Assembly (NCBI GenBank): GCA_025355245.1
Contig: JANXZZ010000058.1
Span: 1 to 64,000, forward strand
DNA from: Pseudomonadota bacterium
GTDB lineage: Bacteria > Pseudomonadota > Gammaproteobacteria > Steroidobacterales > Steroidobacteraceae
Length of the DNA: 64,000 bases
Reading direction: 5' to 3'
Shown here: positions 8,404-17,583 of the stretch, piece after piece
Layout: each line of letters begins with the position of its first letter
Numbering within the stretch: the stretch's first letter is position 1
Translations under genes and position numbers: made by a program
The notes under the pieces: generated by a model
Told to the model about the DNA's origin: nothing
Databases searched by the model: none
The model's input: only the letters and a program-made list of their open reading frames with translations

Positions 8404-9665
8404 GCCGTGAAGAGTCGCAGCGGCGCACTCGCCGCGTAGCCGGGAAACACGCCACGCGTCGTACCGGGATGCCATTCCTCGAGGGCGGCGCCGAGTACGG
8501 CGCGGTAGTCCGTGGTGACGGCGAGATCCACGCCTTCCTCAAGCTGCTCCGAAGCGAGGCCCGGCCACTTTCCGTAGACGCGCCCGCCGGCAACTCGACC
8601 GCCGATGAGAGCCATCACGCCTGCCCTTCCGTGATCCGTCCCCTGGCTACGATTCGAGCGGAGCCGGCGGCCGAACTCCGTGAGCACCACCACCGTGAGC
8701 CGATCGTGGTCGAGCGCCAGATCGTCGTAAAATGCACCCAGTCCGCGTGACAGACGATCGACCAGCGATTTAAAACGACCCGGCTGGTTTTCGTGCGTGT
8801 CCCAACCACCCAGGTCAACCGTCGCCGCGGTCACGCCGACGTCCATCTTCACAAGCTGCGCCAGCGTGCGCAGCGGGCGGCCGAAATCTCCGGCGGCATC
8901 GTAGCTCACACCGCTCGCAGGCGCGTAGGGCAACGGCTTCTTGGCCGCATCGCGAGGCAAGCGCTGGTCGATCTCCCGCATCGCTGCAAGCGCTTCCCGG
9001 CCGACACGCTCAACCTCGCCGCGCTCGTCGGCATAGAGCTGGTTCAGCGCGGCGGCGACGTCGGTCCCTCCCGGAACGGCAAAGGAGCCGCCGAGATCGG
9101 GGATCGCGACGACGGTCGACGACCCGAGCCACGCGCCGCTCGGAGAATTCGACACGGCAAGGGCGGAAATGAGTCCTTGCGGCCGAGCCGACGCAACCGC
9201 GCGCGTCAGCCAGCCGTCGGGCACGCGAGCCAGGGCGCCAACGCTCGCGACGCCGTGCTCGATGAGATCGGTTGCGACAAAATGACTGCGCGTCGCGTCC
9301 GTCAGCCCGACCGCGTGCACGAATGCGAGCGCGCCGGCGTCGTAGAGCTCCGCCAACGCGCCAGCCATCGGGTGGAGGCGAAAATCGATGTCCGGGCTCG
9401 GCGCATCCTTGAGCGCGTGTCCCGCATCGGCGCCGTCGGCTTGCACACGCAGCTCGGTCGCGCGCGCGGCGATGAAATCGGGATCCGTTGCCGGCGATAC
9501 CAGGTTGAGGCCGTCGCAGGCGCCGCGCAGGTGAATGTTGACGAGCACTCGGCGCGGCGTCTCGGGTCCTGCGAATGCGAGGCCGCGCAGGCCCGAGGCC
9601 GCAACGGCGCTCGCGAGCGCGAGCTTGCCGCCGCATGACAGAAAACTTCGACGGGAAAGCGGCAC
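8400..9665 (-). CDS. DUF1501 Tat-exported protein (sulfatase-like fold)
   Basis: This 421-aa member of the DUF1501 family is usually encoded beside a DUF1800 protein, as here. The start is GTG 9665 with GAGGAGG upstream at good spacing. The N-terminus PLSRRSFLSCGGKLALASAV is a twin-arginine signal, so the folded protein is exported. Typical segments follow: RRVLVNIHLRGACDGLN, DFRLHPMAGALAELYDAGAL, the WDTHENQ box (SQTTVDLGGWDTHENQP-like region), VVLTEFGRRLRSNRSQGTDHGRAG and GRVYGKWPG. DUF1501 proteins have an alkaline-phosphatase/sulfatase-like fold with metal-binding Asp/His, but no enzyme activity is established. The gap to the upstream DUF1800 gene is 13 bases, so they form one operon. Confidence 0.88.
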   Translation of the reverse strand: MPLSRRSFLSCGGKLALASAVAASGLRGLAFAGPETPRRVLVNIHLRGACDGLNLVSPATDPDFIAARATELRVQADGADAGHALKDAPSPDIDFRLHPMAGALAELYDAGALAFVHAVGLTDATRSHFVATDLIEHGVASVGALARVPDGWLTRAVASARPQGLISALAVSNSPSGAWLGSSTVVAIPDLGGSFAVPGGTDVAAALNQLYADERGEVERVGREALAAMREIDQRLPRDAAKKPLPYAPASGVSYDAAGDFGRPLRTLAQLVKMDVGVTAATVDLGGWDTHENQPGRFKSLVDRLSRGLGAFYDDLALDHDRLTVVVLTEFGRRLRSNRSQGTDHGRAGVMALIGGRVAGGRVYGKWPGLASEQLEEGVDLAVTTDYRAVLGAALEEWHPGTTRGVFPGYAASAPLRLFTA

Positions 9666-9678
9666 GACGTTTACCTCC

Positions 9679-11265
9679 TCAAACGACCTGGAATGCGGGT
9701 GTCATCCCCGCGAGCGCGGCGAGTCGTGTCCAACGCCGCGATCCGTCAGGTCCCTCGATCGGCCGATCCGCCGCGCCGCCGACCCCGGCGACGAGAGCGT
9801 CCACCGAGGCCGCGGGTGCATCTCCGGTCAGCTGCCTGAGCCAGAAGCTGGCCGCATCGCGCGTGCTGCGGCCTGCGAGGCCCATAGCGTCGGGGCCAGG
9901 CAATTCGCCACCGTGCCAGCTGTTCTCAGCCAGCGCGAGAATCATCGACCACCGATGTCGCAGCCCCTGCGTAGTCACGAAGGTACCGGTCGTGTCAGGA
10001 AGGCCAGTCGGCGTCGGCCAGCCAAAGAGGCGCTGGCCGCTGGCCGCCAGCTCGTTCGCGAGCGGTTCTGTCGGCGTCAGATCAAGCGCGCTCGCGCGTG
10101 CGAACGCCGCAACCAGCGCGATCGGCCGCCGCGTCTTCGAGCCGACGCCGGCCGCGAATTCATTTGACATGAGAATTACGCGCACGACACGCGCTATCTG
10201 ATCGGGCGCATCGACAGCGTGCAGCCACTCGCGGCTGGTTCGCGCAATCAGGTCTCTCGAGGCGCTCTCTCCGACGAATCGGTGGCAGAGCTTGCTCGCC
10301 AGGAAATCGGCGGTGGCGGGGTGCCGGGCGAGCAGGTCGAGAGTCCGCCGGCCGTCGGCCATCGGCGGCTGAAAAGCGTCGAAGTCGCGGGCCAGGACGC
10401 GCTTCTGATAGCCGTCGTGCCACGATTCAACGTAGGCGAACTCGCCGCTCGCGGGGAGCTTGCGACCGCCGTCGATGCCCGCCCCGTCCGCGACGGTCCA
10501 GCCGGTGAAGGCGCGAGCGGCTTCGTACACGTCCTGGTCGATGTACCCGCGCGGTTCGCCCGTCGTCGCTCCGGGGACTTCCCGCCACCGGTCGTAGCGA
10601 TCGTTGAGATACGCGGCGCGACCCAGCGTGTGCAGCTCAAAGAGCTCGCGCGCATAGTTTTCGTTCGCGGCTCCGGCGCGCGAGCTCTTATTGGAAAGGT
10701 AGTACTGCATCGCGGTGCTTGTCGCAACGGCTTCCAGGAAATCACGGAAATTGCCAAGCACGTGAGGTCGGATGACGGCGCGGTCGTAGATCGGTAGCGC
10801 GACCGCGATCTGATCCGAGGAGTAGGCGTCGACGTTGAAGTGATCGTGCCAGAAGCCCGCGAGCACCTCGCGAAGCTGCCAGCGACTGTGCACCGCGCGG
10901 ATTAGCGTCGCCGCGACCACCTCGTCGCGCGGCCGACGGCGTTCCGCGCCGTCCATGGGCAATTTGCGATCCGTCAGACGCCACAAGGACGCTATGGGCG
11001 CGTCGAGGCACACGAGCGCACGTTGCTCATCGAGTGCGGCGTGGCCCTCACCCGCGGCATAGCGAATCGCGAGGCGAAATCGGGCGAGGCGGGCGGCGCA
11101 CGGCAGGTCGTCCTTGTCGTCGGGCGCCAGCTGCTCCTCGATCCAGTCGCGAAACCCCCGGGCGGCGACCGCCTCGACGTCGGCCGGACGCGCCCCGAAG
11201 CCGGCGCGCCCCAGCGACGAGCGCACGATCAAGCGCTCCTTGTTCGCCTCTGAGCCGCTGTGCAC
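9679..11265 (-). CDS. DUF1800 protein
   Basis: This 528-aa DUF1800 protein is the partner of the DUF1501 gene that follows it 13 bases later. The start is GTG 11265 (HSGSEANKERLI) with GGAGAA about 9 bases upstream. Family marks are LLGRAGFGARPADVEAVAARG-like opening text (here SSLGRAGFGARPADVEAV), WQLREVLAGFWHDHFNV, ATSTAMQYYLSNKSSRAGAANENYARELFELHTLG and YEAARAFTGWTV. These helices often carry a conserved N-E-N-x-A-R-E-L-x-E-L segment. I see no signal peptide, although relatives are thought to act with the exported partner. Function is unknown; a role in polymer breakdown or secretion is a common guess without proof. Confidence 0.88.
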   Translation of the reverse strand: MHSGSEANKERLIVRSSLGRAGFGARPADVEAVAARGFRDWIEEQLAPDDKDDLPCAARLARFRLAIRYAAGEGHAALDEQRALVCLDAPIASLWRLTDRKLPMDGAERRRPRDEVVAATLIRAVHSRWQLREVLAGFWHDHFNVDAYSSDQIAVALPIYDRAVIRPHVLGNFRDFLEAVATSTAMQYYLSNKSSRAGAANENYARELFELHTLGRAAYLNDRYDRWREVPGATTGEPRGYIDQDVYEAARAFTGWTVADGAGIDGGRKLPASGEFAYVESWHDGYQKRVLARDFDAFQPPMADGRRTLDLLARHPATADFLASKLCHRFVGESASRDLIARTSREWLHAVDAPDQIARVVRVILMSNEFAAGVGSKTRRPIALVAAFARASALDLTPTEPLANELAASGQRLFGWPTPTGLPDTTGTFVTTQGLRHRWSMILALAENSWHGGELPGPDAMGLAGRSTRDAASFWLRQLTGDAPAASVDALVAGVGGAADRPIEGPDGSRRWTRLAALAGMTPAFQVV

Positions 11266-11408
11266 GTCGCGATTCTCCGACCGGCGAGAGTTCGAATGCC
11301 GACGATACGTCTTGGTTCGCGCCTATTGATTGCGGACGGATTAAGATGCAGCGCTTGCGCTAACATTTCGACCAGCGGCCGCCGACGCGGCCCTCGAAGG
11401 GGATAACG

Positions 11409-12824
11409 ATGGCTCTCCGTGCTCGACGCGCGCTGCGGCGCGGGACGCTTGCCGTGCTCTGGGCGTTTTTCGGAGCAGTGCTTTCCGCCCAGGCGTCCTC
11501 GCCATGGGATGACCCGTACCCCTCGACCTACCGCGCGCCGACCGCGGCGCCGGTGCTGATCCGCGGGGCGACCGTTCTGACCGGCACCGGCGCCCGGCTG
11601 GAGTCCACGGACGTTTTGATCGCCGAGGGCAAAATTGTCGCGGTCGGCCAGAATCTCGATACGCTCGCGGGCGCGCGCGTCGTCGACGGCCACGACCGTT
11701 GGCTCACGCCCGGCCTCATCGACGTGCACTCCCACCTCGGCGTGTATCCGAGCCCGGCGATTTCCGGCAACAGCGACGGCAACGAGGCGACCGCTCCCGT
11801 CACCGCGAACGTGTGGGCGGAGCACTCCGTCTGGCCGGTGGATCCCGGGTTCACCACGGCGCTCGCGGGCGGCATCACGACCCTCGAGATCCTGCCCGGC
11901 TCCGCCAACCTCATCGGCGGCCGGTCGGTGGTGTTGAAGAATGTCCAGGCCGTCACCTACCAGAGCATGAAGTTTCCGGCCGCGCCGCAGGGACTCAAGA
12001 TGGCGTGCGGCGAGAATCCGAAGCGTGTCTACGGCAGCAAGAACACCGCGCCATCGACCCGCATGGGCAACGTCGCCGGCTACCGCGCGGCCTGGATCGA
12101 GGCCGAGGAGTACCTGCGCGACTGGAACAGCTACGACGCCAAGATCAAGGCGGGTGGCAAAGCGGCGGAAGAGGCGAAGCCGCCGAAGCGCGACCTCAAG
12201 CTCGACACCCTGGCGCGCGCGCTCAAGGGCGAGATCCCGATCCAGATGCATTGCTACCGCGCTGACGAGATGGCGATCATGCTCGACATGTCGCGCGAGT
12301 TCGGCTTTCACATCGCGGCGTTTCATCACGCGGTCGAGGCCTACAAGATCGCCAACCTGCTGGCCGAAAAAGGAGTCTGCGCGGCGATGTGGGCCGACTG
12401 GTGGGGCTTCAAGATGGAAAGCAACGACGGTATCGAGGAGAACATTGCACTCGTCGACGCGGCAGCGGGCGGTTGCGCGATCGTGCACTCCGATTCTGAG
12501 GAGGGCGTCCAGCGACTCAACCAGGAGGCGGCCAAGGCGATGACACGCGGGCGTGCCGCCGGTCTCGACATCGCGCCGGAACGGGCGATTCGCTGGCTCA
12601 CCGCGAATCCCGCGCGCGCGCTCGGCATCCTCGATCGCACCGGTACGGTCGAGGTCGGCAAGATGGCCGACGTGGTGCTGTGGAATCGCGATCCGTTCAG
12701 CGTGTACGCGCTGGCCGACGAGGTCTACATCGACGGCGTACTGCAGTACGACCGCGCGCATCCACCTGCCGTGCCACGCTCCGACTTCATGCTCGGCCAA
12801 CCCGCGACGGTAGGTGCACCGTGA
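11409..12824 (+). CDS. Exported metal-dependent amidohydrolase
   Basis: This 471-aa amidohydrolase-superfamily enzyme has an N-terminal signal peptide (RRALRRGTLAVLWAFFGAVLSAQA), so it probably acts in the periplasm. AGGGGA precedes ATG 11409. The composite beta domain (APVLIRGATVLTGTG, DVLIAEGKIVAVG) leads into GLIDVHSHLGV, whose HxH binds metal. Later His residues in IQMHCYRADEM and FHIAAFHHAVEAY and the Asp in IVHSDSEEG fit the other ligands. The C-terminus NPARALGILDRTGTVEVGKMADVVLWNRDPF is the standard ending. The substrate is unknown; exported relatives act on imides or cyclic peptides. Its stop overlaps the GTG of the next amidohydrolase by 4 bases, so the two are translated together. 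Confidence 0.88.
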   Translation: MALRARRALRRGTLAVLWAFFGAVLSAQASSPWDDPYPSTYRAPTAAPVLIRGATVLTGTGARLESTDVLIAEGKIVAVGQNLDTLAGARVVDGHDRWLTPGLIDVHSHLGVYPSPAISGNSDGNEATAPVTANVWAEHSVWPVDPGFTTALAGGITTLEILPGSANLIGGRSVVLKNVQAVTYQSMKFPAAPQGLKMACGENPKRVYGSKNTAPSTRMGNVAGYRAAWIEAEEYLRDWNSYDAKIKAGGKAAEEAKPPKRDLKLDTLARALKGEIPIQMHCYRADEMAIMLDMSREFGFHIAAFHHAVEAYKIANLLAEKGVCAAMWADWWGFKMESNDGIEENIALVDAAAGGCAIVHSDSEEGVQRLNQEAAKAMTRGRAAGLDIAPERAIRWLTANPARALGILDRTGTVEVGKMADVVLWNRDPFSVYALADEVYIDGVLQYDRAHPPAVPRSDFMLGQPATVGAP

Positions 12825-14116
12825 GCGCCGCAGGCATTCTCGCGTCCCGGACGGCGCGCGCGCTCGCCGGCGCCGCACTGAGTCTCGTCGCGTGGGCCGC
12901 GACCGCCGCTCCGGCCGTGCTTCTGCGCGACGGCGTGATTCATACCGAGAGCACGCGCGGGACGCTGACCCACGCGAGCGTCCTGATCGTCGGCGGCAAG
13001 GTCACCGCGATCGGTCCCGATCTCGTACCGCCGGCTGGCGCGGCCGTCGTCGACTTGCACGGCCGGCCGGTCACCCCCGCACTCTTTGGCGGCGTCGGCC
13101 TGCTCGGCGTCGAGGAGGTGACCGAGGAAGGGACGACGATTGATGGCGTGCTCAAGCTCGGGCAGATGCGGCCCGAATTCGACGCATCGCTCGCCTTCAA
13201 TCCCGACTCGATCCCGGTCAGCGTCAGCCGCGCCGACGGCATCGGCTTTGCGCTCCTGGCTCCGGGTGCGGAAGCCGGGCGGCGCGGCGCTCCGAGCAGT
13301 TCGGTGGTGCCGGGCCTCGCGAGCGTCGCGCGGCTGGACGGGCGGGCGCCGCGCCCGCCGGTTGCGCTCAGCTTCGTTCTTGGGGCGGAGGCGGGCTCGC
13401 TCGCCGGCGACAGCCGCGCGGCGGCGTACATGCTGCTCTCGCAGGCCCTCGAGGAGGCGCGTAACGGTGCCGCGGCCAGCACCACGGATACGCACCTGCT
13501 GACGCCGGCCGGCCGGCGCGTACTCAAGAGCTTCATCACCGAGCAGAAGCCGATCCTCGTGGCCGCGGACCGGGCGGCCGATATCCGCACGGCGGTCGAG
13601 TTCGCGCAGCGCGAGAAGCTCAAGATCATCATCGAGGGCGGTGCCGAGGCATGGCGGGTCGCGGCGCTACTCAGGCACGCCGACGTTGCCGTCGTGCTCG
13701 ACCCGTTCGATGATCTGCCGGAGTCCTTCGACAGCATCGGCGCCACGCTTGAGAACGCGGCGCGACTGCACGCCGCGGGGGTCACGATCGCCTTCAGCCT
13801 GCGCGATTCGGACCCGCACAATATCCGCAAGATCCGGCAGGCCGCCGGTATCGCCGTCGCGCACGGCCTCGCGTGGGATGCGGCCCTGAGCGCAATCACC
13901 AGCACGCCCGCGCGGCTCTTCCGCGCGTCCTCCGAGTTCGGCAGCATCGAGGTCGGCAAGCCTGCGAACCTGGTCGTCTGGAGCGACGACCCGTTTGAGG
14001 TCACGAGTCTCGCCGAGGCCGCGTGGCTCGATGGCGCGCGCGCGAGCCTGCGCTCTCGTCAGACCGAACTGCGCGACCGCTACCTGCCCAAGGTAAAGGC
14101 CGGCACGGCGCGCTGA
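12821..14116 (+). CDS. Amidohydrolase-like protein without the HxH metal motif
   Basis: This 431-aa paralogue follows the previous gene with a GTGA overlap at 12821. The ORF-track start at 12680 lies inside the upstream gene. A signal peptide (LAGAALSLVAWAATAAPA) directs it outside the cytoplasm. The beta-sandwich parts are conserved (VLLRDGVIHTES, ASVLIVGGKVTAIGPD), and so is the ending ITSTPARLFRASSEFGSIEVGKPANLVVWSDDPF. However, where the first gene has LIDVHSHLG this one reads ALFGGVGLLG, so both His ligands are missing. The middle (KPILVAADRAADIRTAVEF, IIEGGAEAWRVAALL) also lacks clear His ligands. It could be a non-catalytic partner of the first enzyme or use a different site. Fusion-free tandem pairs of this kind suggest a heteromer. 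Confidence 0.8.
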   Translation: MSAAGILASRTARALAGAALSLVAWAATAAPAVLLRDGVIHTESTRGTLTHASVLIVGGKVTAIGPDLVPPAGAAVVDLHGRPVTPALFGGVGLLGVEEVTEEGTTIDGVLKLGQMRPEFDASLAFNPDSIPVSVSRADGIGFALLAPGAEAGRRGAPSSSVVPGLASVARLDGRAPRPPVALSFVLGAEAGSLAGDSRAAAYMLLSQALEEARNGAAASTTDTHLLTPAGRRVLKSFITEQKPILVAADRAADIRTAVEFAQREKLKIIIEGGAEAWRVAALLRHADVAVVLDPFDDLPESFDSIGATLENAARLHAAGVTIAFSLRDSDPHNIRKIRQAAGIAVAHGLAWDAALSAITSTPARLFRASSEFGSIEVGKPANLVVWSDDPFEVTSLAEAAWLDGARASLRSRQTELRDRYLPKVKAGTAR

Positions 14117-14132
14117 GATCCGCGGGCGCGCC

Positions 14133-15536
14133 TCAGTGCGCGCCCGCCAGGTCGTGCATGAGCAGGTACCAGTAGGGCAGGGTCTTGTAGAAGGCATCGA
14201 CCGACACGCGCTCGTTGAGCCCGTGCGCGAAGTCATCCGAGCCCTTCATGAATAGCCCGGAAGCGCCGTAGGTCGGGATGCCACCGCGTCGGAATACGGA
14301 GCCGTCGGTCGCGTAGGCCGCCATCGTTCCCGAAACCGTTGCGCCCGGGTAGGTCGCGTTGACCGCGTGCGTGACCGCCTTCATCACGTCCGCGCGCATG
14401 GGCGAGGCGTCTGAGACGAGCGGCTCGTGCGCCAGCGCGATCTCGACCTTGGCGCCGGCGAGCTGCTGCAGCGTGCCCTTGACGTCCATTGCGGTCGTGC
14501 CCGGAAAAATCCGGCAGTTCACCGTCGCCGTTGCGGACTGCGGCAACGCGTTCTCGGCGTGGCCTCCCTGCAGCATCGTCGCAATGCATGTCGTGCGCAC
14601 TAGGCCGACGAATTCGGGGTCCTTGGAAATCTCCTCGGCGGCGGTGGCATCACCTGGACTGGCCGCGAACTTCGTAAGTGCCGCGCCGAGCGCCCCCGGC
14701 CGAACGCCGCCCGCGGCCTTGAAATCCTGCAGCGTCCAGTCGTTCCACTTCACGGGGAACTGATAGCCGCGAATCGCCTCGAGCGCATCGGCGAGCTCGT
14801 AGATCGCATTGTCCTTGCGCGGCCGCGAGCTGTGGCCGCCGGGGTTGCGCACGGTGAGCACGTAAGTCGCAGAGCTCTTCTCGGCGCCCTGCACCACGTA
14901 CGAGAGCGCGCGACCGTCGCTCTCCGCCAGCGTGCCGCCACCGCCGTCGCCGTTTAGGGCGAACTCGGCGTCCACCAGGTCGCGGTGGTGCTCGACGAGG
15001 TCGATGGCGGTGTACTGCTCGGTTTCCTCATCGCCGCTGAAGGCGATGATGAGGTCGCGCGTCGGCGCGAACTTCTCGGCCTTGAGCCTGAGGAAGGTCG
15101 CGGTCAGCGAGGCGACCTCGCTCTTGATGTCGGACGCGCCGCGACCGAAAAAGTAGCCGTTCTCCTCGACCAGGGTGAACGGATCGCGCTTCCAGTCCTC
15201 GCGTTTGGCGGTCACGACGTCCATGTGCGCGAGGAAAGCGACGGGTTTGCCGCCCTTGCCGCTGCCGCGGTAGCGCACGACCAGCGAAGCGCTTTCGCCG
15301 AGCGGCAGGACGTGCACGTCCGCCGCCGGGAAGCCGCCGTCGCGGAAACGGCCGGCGAGGTACTCGGCCGCCTTCGGCACCTGCCCCTTGCCGATCGAGG
15401 TCTCGATGCTGACAAGCTTCGCAAAGATCTCCCGCGCGTCGCGCCTTTCGGCTTCGGGCGCCGTCGCTGGCGCGGCCGCATGCGCCGCCGGCAGTGACAC
15501 GAGAACACCCAGCACCAGCGAACCGATCTTCAGCAT
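14133..15536 (-). CDS. Exported M20-family zinc peptidase
   Basis: This 467-aa M20 metallopeptidase starts at ATG 15536 and carries a signal peptide (MLKIGSLVLGVLVSLPAAHA), so it acts in the periplasm or outside. The two-zinc site is complete: FLAHMDVVTA (His, Asp), FGRGASDIKSEVA (bridging Asp), FSGDEETEQYTA (catalytic Glu and ligand Glu), LNGDGGGG (Asp), and KGSDDFAHGLNERV (last His). The dimerisation domain has NPGGHSSRP. Such enzymes cleave dipeptides or the acyl group from N-acyl amino acids. It is not part of the arginine operon, and its signal peptide argues against a role as ArgE. It is convergent with the amidohydrolase pair, leaving 16 bases between the stops. Confidence 0.9.
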   Translation of the reverse strand: MLKIGSLVLGVLVSLPAAHAAAPATAPEAERRDAREIFAKLVSIETSIGKGQVPKAAEYLAGRFRDGGFPAADVHVLPLGESASLVVRYRGSGKGGKPVAFLAHMDVVTAKREDWKRDPFTLVEENGYFFGRGASDIKSEVASLTATFLRLKAEKFAPTRDLIIAFSGDEETEQYTAIDLVEHHRDLVDAEFALNGDGGGGTLAESDGRALSYVVQGAEKSSATYVLTVRNPGGHSSRPRKDNAIYELADALEAIRGYQFPVKWNDWTLQDFKAAGGVRPGALGAALTKFAASPGDATAAEEISKDPEFVGLVRTTCIATMLQGGHAENALPQSATATVNCRIFPGTTAMDVKGTLQQLAGAKVEIALAHEPLVSDASPMRADVMKAVTHAVNATYPGATVSGTMAAYATDGSVFRRGGIPTYGASGLFMKGSDDFAHGLNERVSVDAFYKTLPYWYLLMHDLAGAH

Positions 15537-15667
15537 GAGTCGAGGCTCCGATCAGGGCGCCCGGCGGCGGGCAGGGCGCGACACTATAGTCCTGTTGAAA
15601 CACCCGTCGCGAGGTGGAACCATAGTCGCCCGCGGCCTGCCCGCGCATCCGACCGAGACCCGCCCGC

Positions 15668-17053
15668 ATGCCGGAACCGACCGCCGCGCTCCTCGAGGTC
15701 CTGGGCAATGCCCTCGGTCCCGATGGCGTCGTCGTCGGCACCGACATCGGCGAGCGTCATCGTGCGGATGCGACCGGACTCAACGCCTGTGCACCGCAGG
15801 CGCTGCTGCGGCCGCGCACCACTGCGGAGGTGGCGACGATCCTCAGGCACTGCTACGCGGCCTCGCAACCCGTGGTCGTGCAGGGCGGCCTGACGGGGCT
15901 CTGCGGTGGCGCGACGCCGCGCTTCGGGGAATTTGCGCTGTCGCTCGAGCGACTGACCGGCATCGAATCGATCGATCGCGATGGCAGCACGATGACGGTA
16001 CGAGCGGGCACGCCGCTCGGCGCCATCCACGAGGAAGTCGCACGCCATGGCCTGCAGTTCGCGCTCGACCTCGGCGCGCGTGGGTCGTGCAGCATCGGCG
16101 GCAACATCGCGACCAACGCGGGCGGTAACCGCGTCATCCGCTACGGCATGACGCGCGAGCTCGTGCTCGGCATCGAGGTCGTGCTCGCCGACGGCACGGT
16201 GCTCACCGCAATGAACGCGATGATGAAGAACAACGCCGGCTACGACCTGAAGCATCTGTTCGTTGGTACCGAGGGCACGCTCGGCGTGGTGACGCGCGCG
16301 GTACTGCGCCTGCACGCGGCGCCGCGCGACCGGCTCACAGCGCTGGTCGCGGTGCCGAGCTTCGAGGCGCTGGTCGCGGTGCTACGCGAGGCGCGCTCCG
16401 CGCTCGGTGGCCAGCTCGGCTCCTTCGAGGCGATGTGGTCCGCCTACTACGAGTTTGCCGTCGAGCGGGTGCTGACCGGGCCGCGTCCGTTCGCCGCGCG
16501 CCACCCCTTCTACGCGTTGATCGAGCTCGAGGCGCTGCAGCCGGAGGTGGACGGCGAGAAGCTCGAGGCGCTGCTCGGCCGCCTGCTGGAGGACGGACTT
16601 GCGGCGAACGCGATCATCGCGCGCTCGCTTGCCGACAGCGCGCGCCTGTGGCGGATCCGCGAATCGGCGGGCGAACTGCTTGCGCACCTGCGTCCGGTTT
16701 CGGCTTACGACATCTCGTTGCCGATCGATGCGATGCGCGACTACCTGCGCGACATCGAGAAACGCGCGGCACCGCTCCTCGGCGCGTGGCCGCTGTTCGT
16801 GTTCGGGCATCTCGGCGACGGCAACCTGCACATCGTCGCGGCGGTGGCGAAGCCGGCGGATACCGCTGCCCTCGATGCGATCGTCTACGGCGCCCTGGAC
16901 GGTTTCGGGTCGGTGTCGGCGGAGCACGGAATCGGCGTTCTCAAGCGCGGCTACCTCGGCAAGTCGCGCACACCAGTGGAGCTCGAAATCATGAAGCGCC
17001 TGAAGACCACCCTCGACCCGCGTAACATCCTGAATCCCGGACGCGTGCTGTGA
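15668..17053 (+). CDS. FAD-linked D-2-hydroxyacid dehydrogenase (D-lactate / D-2-hydroxyglutarate type)
   Basis: This 461-aa cytoplasmic flavoprotein is of the GlcD/D2HGDH family. The N-terminal PCMH FAD domain shows VVVQGGLTGLCGGATP and LGARGSCSIGGNIATNAGGN followed by the glycine-rich FVGTEGTLGVVT. The C-terminal FAD-oxidase_C domain has FGHLGDGNLHIV, the metal-binding box that positions the 2-hydroxyacid, and SAEHGIGVLKRGYL. The length fits the family. These enzymes oxidise D-lactate, D-2-hydroxyglutarate or glycolate and pass electrons to a carrier; which substrate is used cannot be read here. Its stop overlaps the GTG of the RDD gene by 4 bases, starting a chain of coupled genes. Confidence 0.9.
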   Translation: MPEPTAALLEVLGNALGPDGVVVGTDIGERHRADATGLNACAPQALLRPRTTAEVATILRHCYAASQPVVVQGGLTGLCGGATPRFGEFALSLERLTGIESIDRDGSTMTVRAGTPLGAIHEEVARHGLQFALDLGARGSCSIGGNIATNAGGNRVIRYGMTRELVLGIEVVLADGTVLTAMNAMMKNNAGYDLKHLFVGTEGTLGVVTRAVLRLHAAPRDRLTALVAVPSFEALVAVLREARSALGGQLGSFEAMWSAYYEFAVERVLTGPRPFAARHPFYALIELEALQPEVDGEKLEALLGRLLEDGLAANAIIARSLADSARLWRIRESAGELLAHLRPVSAYDISLPIDAMRDYLRDIEKRAAPLLGAWPLFVFGHLGDGNLHIVAAVAKPADTAALDAIVYGALDGFGSVSAEHGIGVLKRGYLGKSRTPVELEIMKRLKTTLDPRNILNPGRVL

Positions 17054-17583
17054 ACGCGCCACCGGTTGCAGAGGGCGAACTCGAGTACGTGGGTTTCTGG
17101 GTGCGCGTGGCCGCTTCGCTGATCGACACGCTCTGGGTCACGCCGATCGTGCTGCTGCTCGGATTCATGTTCACCACTGCCGACACGTCGCTCACGGATC
17201 AGCTGCTGCGCGATCCGGCCAGCGTCTCGGTGGCGGCGCTCAGCGCCGAGCTCGTGCCGAGCGCAAGTGACTTCATCCTGCAGTACCTGGTGCCCGCCGC
17301 GTTGATCGTGGTGTTCTGGTTGATGCGAAACGCGACGCCCGGAAAAATGGTGTTTCACGCCCGCATCGTCGACGCCGCGACGGGCGCCGCGCCCACGAGC
17401 CGCCAGCTGGTCATCCGCTACATCGGGTACTACGTGTCGTTGCTGGGCCTCGGCCTCGGCTTCGTGTGGGTCGGAATCGACCCGCGCAAGCAGGGCTGGC
17501 ACGACAAGCTCGCGGGTACGGTCGTCGTGAGGCCGAAGATACGCCCGACTGCGACGGTCAGCTTTCCTGCCCGCAAGCCGTGA
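17050..17583 (+). CDS. RDD family inner-membrane protein
   Basis: This 177-aa protein of the RDD family starts at GTG 17050 inside the previous stop. It has the expected three hydrophobic segments: FWVRVAASLIDTLWVTPIVLLLG (with R and D at the RDD positions, near 16-38), FILQYLVPAALIVVFWLM (about 77-95) and YIGYYVSLLGLGLGFVWVGI (about 123-142). NATPGKMVFHARIVDA is the conserved loop and GWHDKLAGTVVV the conserved ending. RDD proteins are small membrane proteins of mostly unknown role, some linked to ion transport. Its stop overlaps the ATG of the next gene (TGATG). Confidence 0.88.
   Translation: MNAPPVAEGELEYVGFWVRVAASLIDTLWVTPIVLLLGFMFTTADTSLTDQLLRDPASVSVAALSAELVPSASDFILQYLVPAALIVVFWLMRNATPGKMVFHARIVDAATGAAPTSRQLVIRYIGYYVSLLGLGLGFVWVGIDPRKQGWHDKLAGTVVVRPKIRPTATVSFPARKP

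Noticed and set aside
11229-12878. 549-aa minus-strand open reading frame
   Set aside because: Antisense to the exported amidohydrolase; low-complexity shadow.
14133-15536. M20 peptidase as the missing ArgE deacylase
   Set aside because: It has a signal peptide, is far from the operon, and works best as an exported peptidase.
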